A stretch of 14,585 nt of DNA, taken from Deltaproteobacteria bacterium. GTDB lineage: Bacteria > Desulfobacterota > Desulfobacteria > Desulfobacterales > C00003060. The translations under genes and the position numbers were made by a program. This document shows positions 14,015 through 14,585 of the stretch, piece after piece. Where the stretch lies: assembly GCA_019309245.1 (NCBI GenBank), contig JAFDGP010000029.1, positions 1 to 14,585 of the forward strand. The letters run 5' to 3'. The stretch's first letter is position 1. Each line of letters starts with the position of its first letter. Under the pieces are notes generated by a model. It was not told where the DNA came from, searched no databases, and saw only the letters and a program-made list of their open reading frames with translations.

Positions 14015-14147
14015 GAGACCTTTGAAAAATGTTCAATTTTGGTCAAGTTCAAGGATGGCGATCCGCCTGAGGCGGATCAACCGTTGAGGATTGAAATCTG
14101 AGCCAGACGCAGAAATTGGGCAAAAGGGGACGTTTTGCAAAGGTCTC
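14015..14147 (+). mobile_element. MITE-like element with terminal inverted repeats, upstream of rpmB
   Basis: The left end GAGACCTTTGAAAAATG (from 14015) and the right end, read in reverse complement, GAGACCTTTGCAAAACG (from 14147) match over 10 bases and again after a one-base gap. The 133-base body holds the REP-like hairpin GATCCGCC-TGA-GGCGGATC (14060-14078) and no gene. GGAC lies at 14011-14014 and again at 14149-14152, a possible 4-base target duplication if the right edge is 14148. It ends 24 bases before the rpmB start. Confidence 0.65.
14019..14077 (+). repeat. REP-like repeat, copy D
   Basis: This is the left half of the MITE-like element and the counterpart of copy C at 8114-8173 (about 87% identical with one gap by hand count). 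The hairpin arm is longer here: 8 perfect pairs against 6. Confidence 0.75.
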
Positions 14148-14171
14148 CGGACCTTATGGGAGGATCAAACA

Positions 14172-14363
14172 ATGGCAAGAGTCTGTGAAATATGCGGGAA
14201 AAAACCCATGACCGGCAACCACGTCAGCCACGCACACAACGTCAATAAACGGCGATTCTATCCCAATCTGCAAAACGTCCGCGCCATTCGAAACGGCCGC
14301 GTCCAGCGCATCAAGGCCTGCACCCGGTGTATACGTTCGGGGCTTGTAGTCAAGCCCGGGTAG
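14172..14363 (+). CDS. rpmB: 50S ribosomal protein L28 (zinc-binding C+ form)
   Basis: A 63-residue L28 beginning MARVCEICGKKPMTGNHVSH and ending CTRCIRSGLVVKPG. Zinc ligands C5/C8 and C50/C53 are all present, so this is the zinc-binding version. L28 is a large-subunit protein that helps complete 50S assembly. GGGAGG (14158-14163) lies 8 bases before the ATG at 14172, which decides the start; upstream in-frame sequence belongs to the MITE-like element. It is a single gene, as is common for rpmB in this group. Its proximity to the mobile element is the only oddity. Confidence 0.96.
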   Translation: MARVCEICGKKPMTGNHVSHAHNVNKRRFYPNLQNVRAIRNGRVQRIKACTRCIRSGLVVKPG

Positions 14364-14379
14364 CCGGCTCTTTTTTGCA
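14353..14379 (+). terminator. Weak terminator candidate after rpmB
   Basis: A CCGG-GTAG-CCGG mini-hairpin overlapping the stop region is followed by C and six T. The stem is only 4 pairs, so the call is weak. Confidence 0.3.
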
Positions 14380-14548
14380 ACCGGCCAAGGCCATACACCG
14401 GGTTCCACGCACATAGCGGGCAGCATCACGGGCTTCCTTGATGCCCATCAAAACGTTTATCCCCCACCCTCCTGGCCCCGGGATCACGCGGCCGAGTAAA
14501 GCAGACCGAGTCGATCACGTACGCAAGCAGCCCGACCCGTTTGTTATT

Positions 14549-14585
14549 GAGACCTCTGCAAAACTCGTTGCTCTCGCTTACAGGG
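14549..14585 (+). mobile_element. Possible left end of an insertion sequence running past the window
   Basis: GAGACCTCTGCAAAAC (14549-14564) matches the inward-reading right terminal repeat of the MITE-like element (14132-14147, in reverse complement) at 15 of 16 positions. It faces right, as the left terminal repeat of an element continuing beyond 14585 would. No transposase sequence is visible in the remaining 21 bases. Confidence 0.45.

Noticed and set aside
13288..14052. 254-codon minus-strand frame opposite the last receiver gene
   Set aside because: It is antisense to a clear receiver protein, with low-information composition and no ribosome-binding site or domain.
14426..14585. Minus-strand frame open from the right window edge (about 53 codons)
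   Set aside because: It crosses the IS-like terminal repeat and matches no family I know; it could be chance or the tail of a gene beyond the window, so it is not annotated.

Overview
The window (14,585 bases, GC-rich, almost every gene on the + strand) looks like chromosomal DNA of an anaerobic Desulfobacterota bacterium, probably a sulfate reducer of the Desulfobacterales type. This is an inference from three things: a Desulfovibrio-style two-subunit formate dehydrogenase with its FdhE factor, small zinc-ribbon proteins, and a dense soluble two-component / HD-GYP / HDOD signalling locus. No marker gene fixes the species.

Layout. (1) 1-1331: the end of the formate dehydrogenase catalytic subunit and its complete iron-sulfur subunit, closed by a clear intrinsic terminator at 1354-1388. 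(2) 1416-4317: a tight group of fdhE, moaA (overlapping fdhE by 16 bases), a small zinc-ribbon protein, queD and a PilZ protein. FdhE and MoaA both serve formate dehydrogenase: MoaA starts the pterin cofactor and FdhE handles the enzyme's maturation. (3) 4318-6990: an intergenic region with 16-base iterated motifs and a portable promoter-like repeat, a 69-residue conserved-looking unknown protein, a UvrD/Rep-type helicase, then a second copy of the promoter-like repeat. (4) 6991-7962: a rhomboid protease fused to what looks like a DnaJ C-terminal substrate-binding domain. (5) 7963-8600: 638 bases without a gene, holding a REP-like repeat, a possible structured RNA, a strong sigma-54-type promoter match and a sigma-70-type match. 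(6) 8601-13806: five co-directional signalling genes (REC-HD-GYP, HDOD, REC-coiled coil-PAS, REC-histidine kinase, pseudo-REC-REC) with no membrane sensor. (7) 13807-14585: a promoter candidate, a 133-base MITE-like element with terminal inverted repeats just ahead of rpmB, rpmB itself, and a matching terminal repeat at 14549 that may be the end of an insertion sequence continuing past the window.

How the parts may work together. The first seven genes form a formate dehydrogenase production module with a pterin theme. The signalling operon would pass phosphoryl groups from a soluble kinase to several receivers and act through an HD-GYP c-di-GMP phosphodiesterase-like protein whose metal site has one apparent substitution; the PilZ protein upstream could be a c-di-GMP reader. 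The least conventional items are the rhomboid-DnaJ fusion, the repeat that carries a promoter in front of two unrelated genes, and the MITE in the rpmB leader with a matching IS-like end nearby.
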